A DNA stretch of 64,000 nt, from positions 61,228,965 to 61,292,964 of the forward strand of contig NC_044572.1 in NCBI RefSeq assembly GCF_901933205.1. The letters are read 5' to 3'. Both the position numbers and the translations under genes were made by a program. Of this stretch, positions 62,896 through 64,000 are shown piece after piece. Every line of letters begins with the position of its first letter. Positions within the stretch are counted from its first letter, which is position 1. This stretch comes from Camarhynchus parvulus (Eukaryota; Chordata; Aves; Passeriformes; Thraupidae). The notes under the pieces are model-generated. The model was not told the DNA's origin and did not search any database. It was given only the letters and a program-made list of their open reading frames with translations.

Positions 62896-64000
62896 AGCAA
62901 AGAAGGGACTTATTCCCTTGTGTCTCCCAGTGTTTCTTCATGTTCAGAGAGACATGTGATAGGCTGCAGATTCAACAGTGATTAAAATTAGGGTATTTTT
63001 CATGTGGTCCAGACCTGGCTATGAAACCCTTTCAACAGGAGGCTGCGAAGGCCAAGAACTTGGCCAGAGCCAGAGTGGACTTGGATGTTTATACGACAGA
63101 CATGAGTTTCTAGGGTTAAAAAAAACCTTTTGGAGGAACCTGTTCTTTTGCTGGCTCTTTTCAGGGCTTGCTCTCTCTCCAGGCACAGGTTTCTGTCAGC
63201 CCTGCCTCTGGTGCTGCTGATGCCTTTGGGATCCCAAACCACTGCTGACAGTCCAAAGCATGGCTACTTCCATTATGGGTGGGTGGCTCTGCTAGAGTCA
63301 TCATCCCCTCCCAGACCTTGACTCATGCTGGATTTATTCCTTGAGTTTCTTCACATGGTGATAATATAGCAGGAAGCACCAGATCTCTGCAGGGAAGATT
63401 AGCCAACACCCCAGAGAGGTCACTTCTCTCACATCCCACTTTCAGGCAGCGCCAGCTGCAGCTGTCCTTCTGTTTATTAGTTTATATAAAAAGTAACTGG
63501 CTCCTTATATGTCTTGAAATGTATTCCCCTGTTGGGTTATCCTCTTACTTTTCTGTTCTGATTTTTAACTGCTGGGAGATTTTTGTCCATATGCTGAGCA
63601 CTCCCCCTCTGTTCAGTTCATGCTGCATATCTTTAATGCTGTATGTGATAGTTTCGTGATCTGCGTATATTCTTTGAATAGATTATGCCAGCAGGTGTCT
63701 GGTGAAGTCTGCCTTCATCCTTTGATAAGGTTCGAGCATCCTGATCTGTAGTCTGTTATCTCTCTGTTTATCAGTCATACATTTTTATGTGCACCATTAA
63801 CTCAGTCACCTAGGGGTCTCAGTCTTCTTGGTTTTTGGTTTTTTTTTTGCCTAGATAGAGTTGAGTTAGTGTTTAAATGATTGTCAGGACAAAATAGATT
63901 CTGTATCTGCCTTCTCTCTTTCCTTTTCCTTTGGCACTTCAGTTTTTGAGCATAGTCACTAACAAGGATGACATATCTGCCCAGTTTTAGAAGACCCTAA

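Larger units (their letters stand above)
53742..64000 (+). other. MBOAT1: MBOAT1 intron 1 (partial)
   Basis: From the GT donor at 53742 to the window end the sequence is intronic by inference. No acceptor followed by VNFVVCQ coding sequence was found. Contents are the tail of the CpG island, a minisatellite at 55.25 kb and a CR1 fragment at 62.8 kb; otherwise AT-rich DNA with no recognised feature. Confidence 0.7.

Noticed and set aside
53742..64000. MBOAT1 exon 2
   Set aside because: No acceptor followed by coding for VNFVVCQ was seen; a tract ending TTGTTGTAG near 57616 is followed by VIYIFIFWQQFK and a stop, which does not match.
1..64000. Prokaryotic systems, CRISPR arrays, tRNA or rRNA genes
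   Set aside because: Nothing of the kind was seen; the window is vertebrate nuclear DNA.

Overview
This is vertebrate nuclear DNA, almost certainly from a passerine bird. It shows long AT-rich non-coding stretches, two dense CpG islands, spliced exons with GT donors, several CR1 LINE fragments (the dominant bird retroposon), and one solo LTR that closely resembles the abundant TguLTR5-type LTRs of songbirds as I remember them. Nothing looks prokaryotic, and I see no operon, CRISPR array, tRNA or rRNA gene.

Two protein-coding genes can be supported, and only their first exons lie here. (1) E2F3, minus strand, has its promoter island at about 21.3-23.45 kb. The exon for the long isoform E2F3a is at 22236-22562 (109 codons). 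The very short first coding exon of E2F3b, encoding MPLQQ, is at 21697-21711. Both end in phase-0 GT donors, as expected if both splice to the same exon 2. (2) MBOAT1, plus strand, has its first coding exon at 53652-53741 (30 codons) in a second CpG island at about 53.3-53.9 kb. The genes are head to head, which as I recall is also the order in human 6p22, so synteny supports both calls.

Layout: 1-21.3 kb is the first intron of E2F3 downstream of exon 1b; I could not find exon 2 by eye. It carries one CR1 at about 4.1-4.8 kb and a pair at about 13.3-13.8 kb. 21.3-23.45 kb is the E2F3 CpG island, with two E2F sites, three inverted CCAAT boxes and two octamers. 23.45-52.6 kb is intergenic, with CR1 pieces (23.7, 24.2, 27.1-28.4, 36.9, 37.8 and 50.8 kb), a short direct repeat at 44.4 kb, and an unusual GC-rich, repeat-like or pseudogene-like block at about 45.3-47.4 kb ending in a plausible polyadenylation signal. 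52658-53269 is a solo LTR with a perfect 5-bp target duplication, 383 bp upstream of the MBOAT1 start codon. 53.74-64 kb is MBOAT1 intron 1, with a small minisatellite and one CR1 fragment.

The two genes have unrelated roles: E2F3 is a cell-cycle transcription factor and MBOAT1 an endoplasmic-reticulum lysophospholipid acyltransferase. I did not find a convincing new biological system. The observations most worth checking are the S-phase-like E2F3a promoter, the weak E2F3a splice donor, the E2F3a N-terminus that differs from the mammalian one, the solo LTR beside the MBOAT1 promoter, and the unexplained 45-47 kb block.
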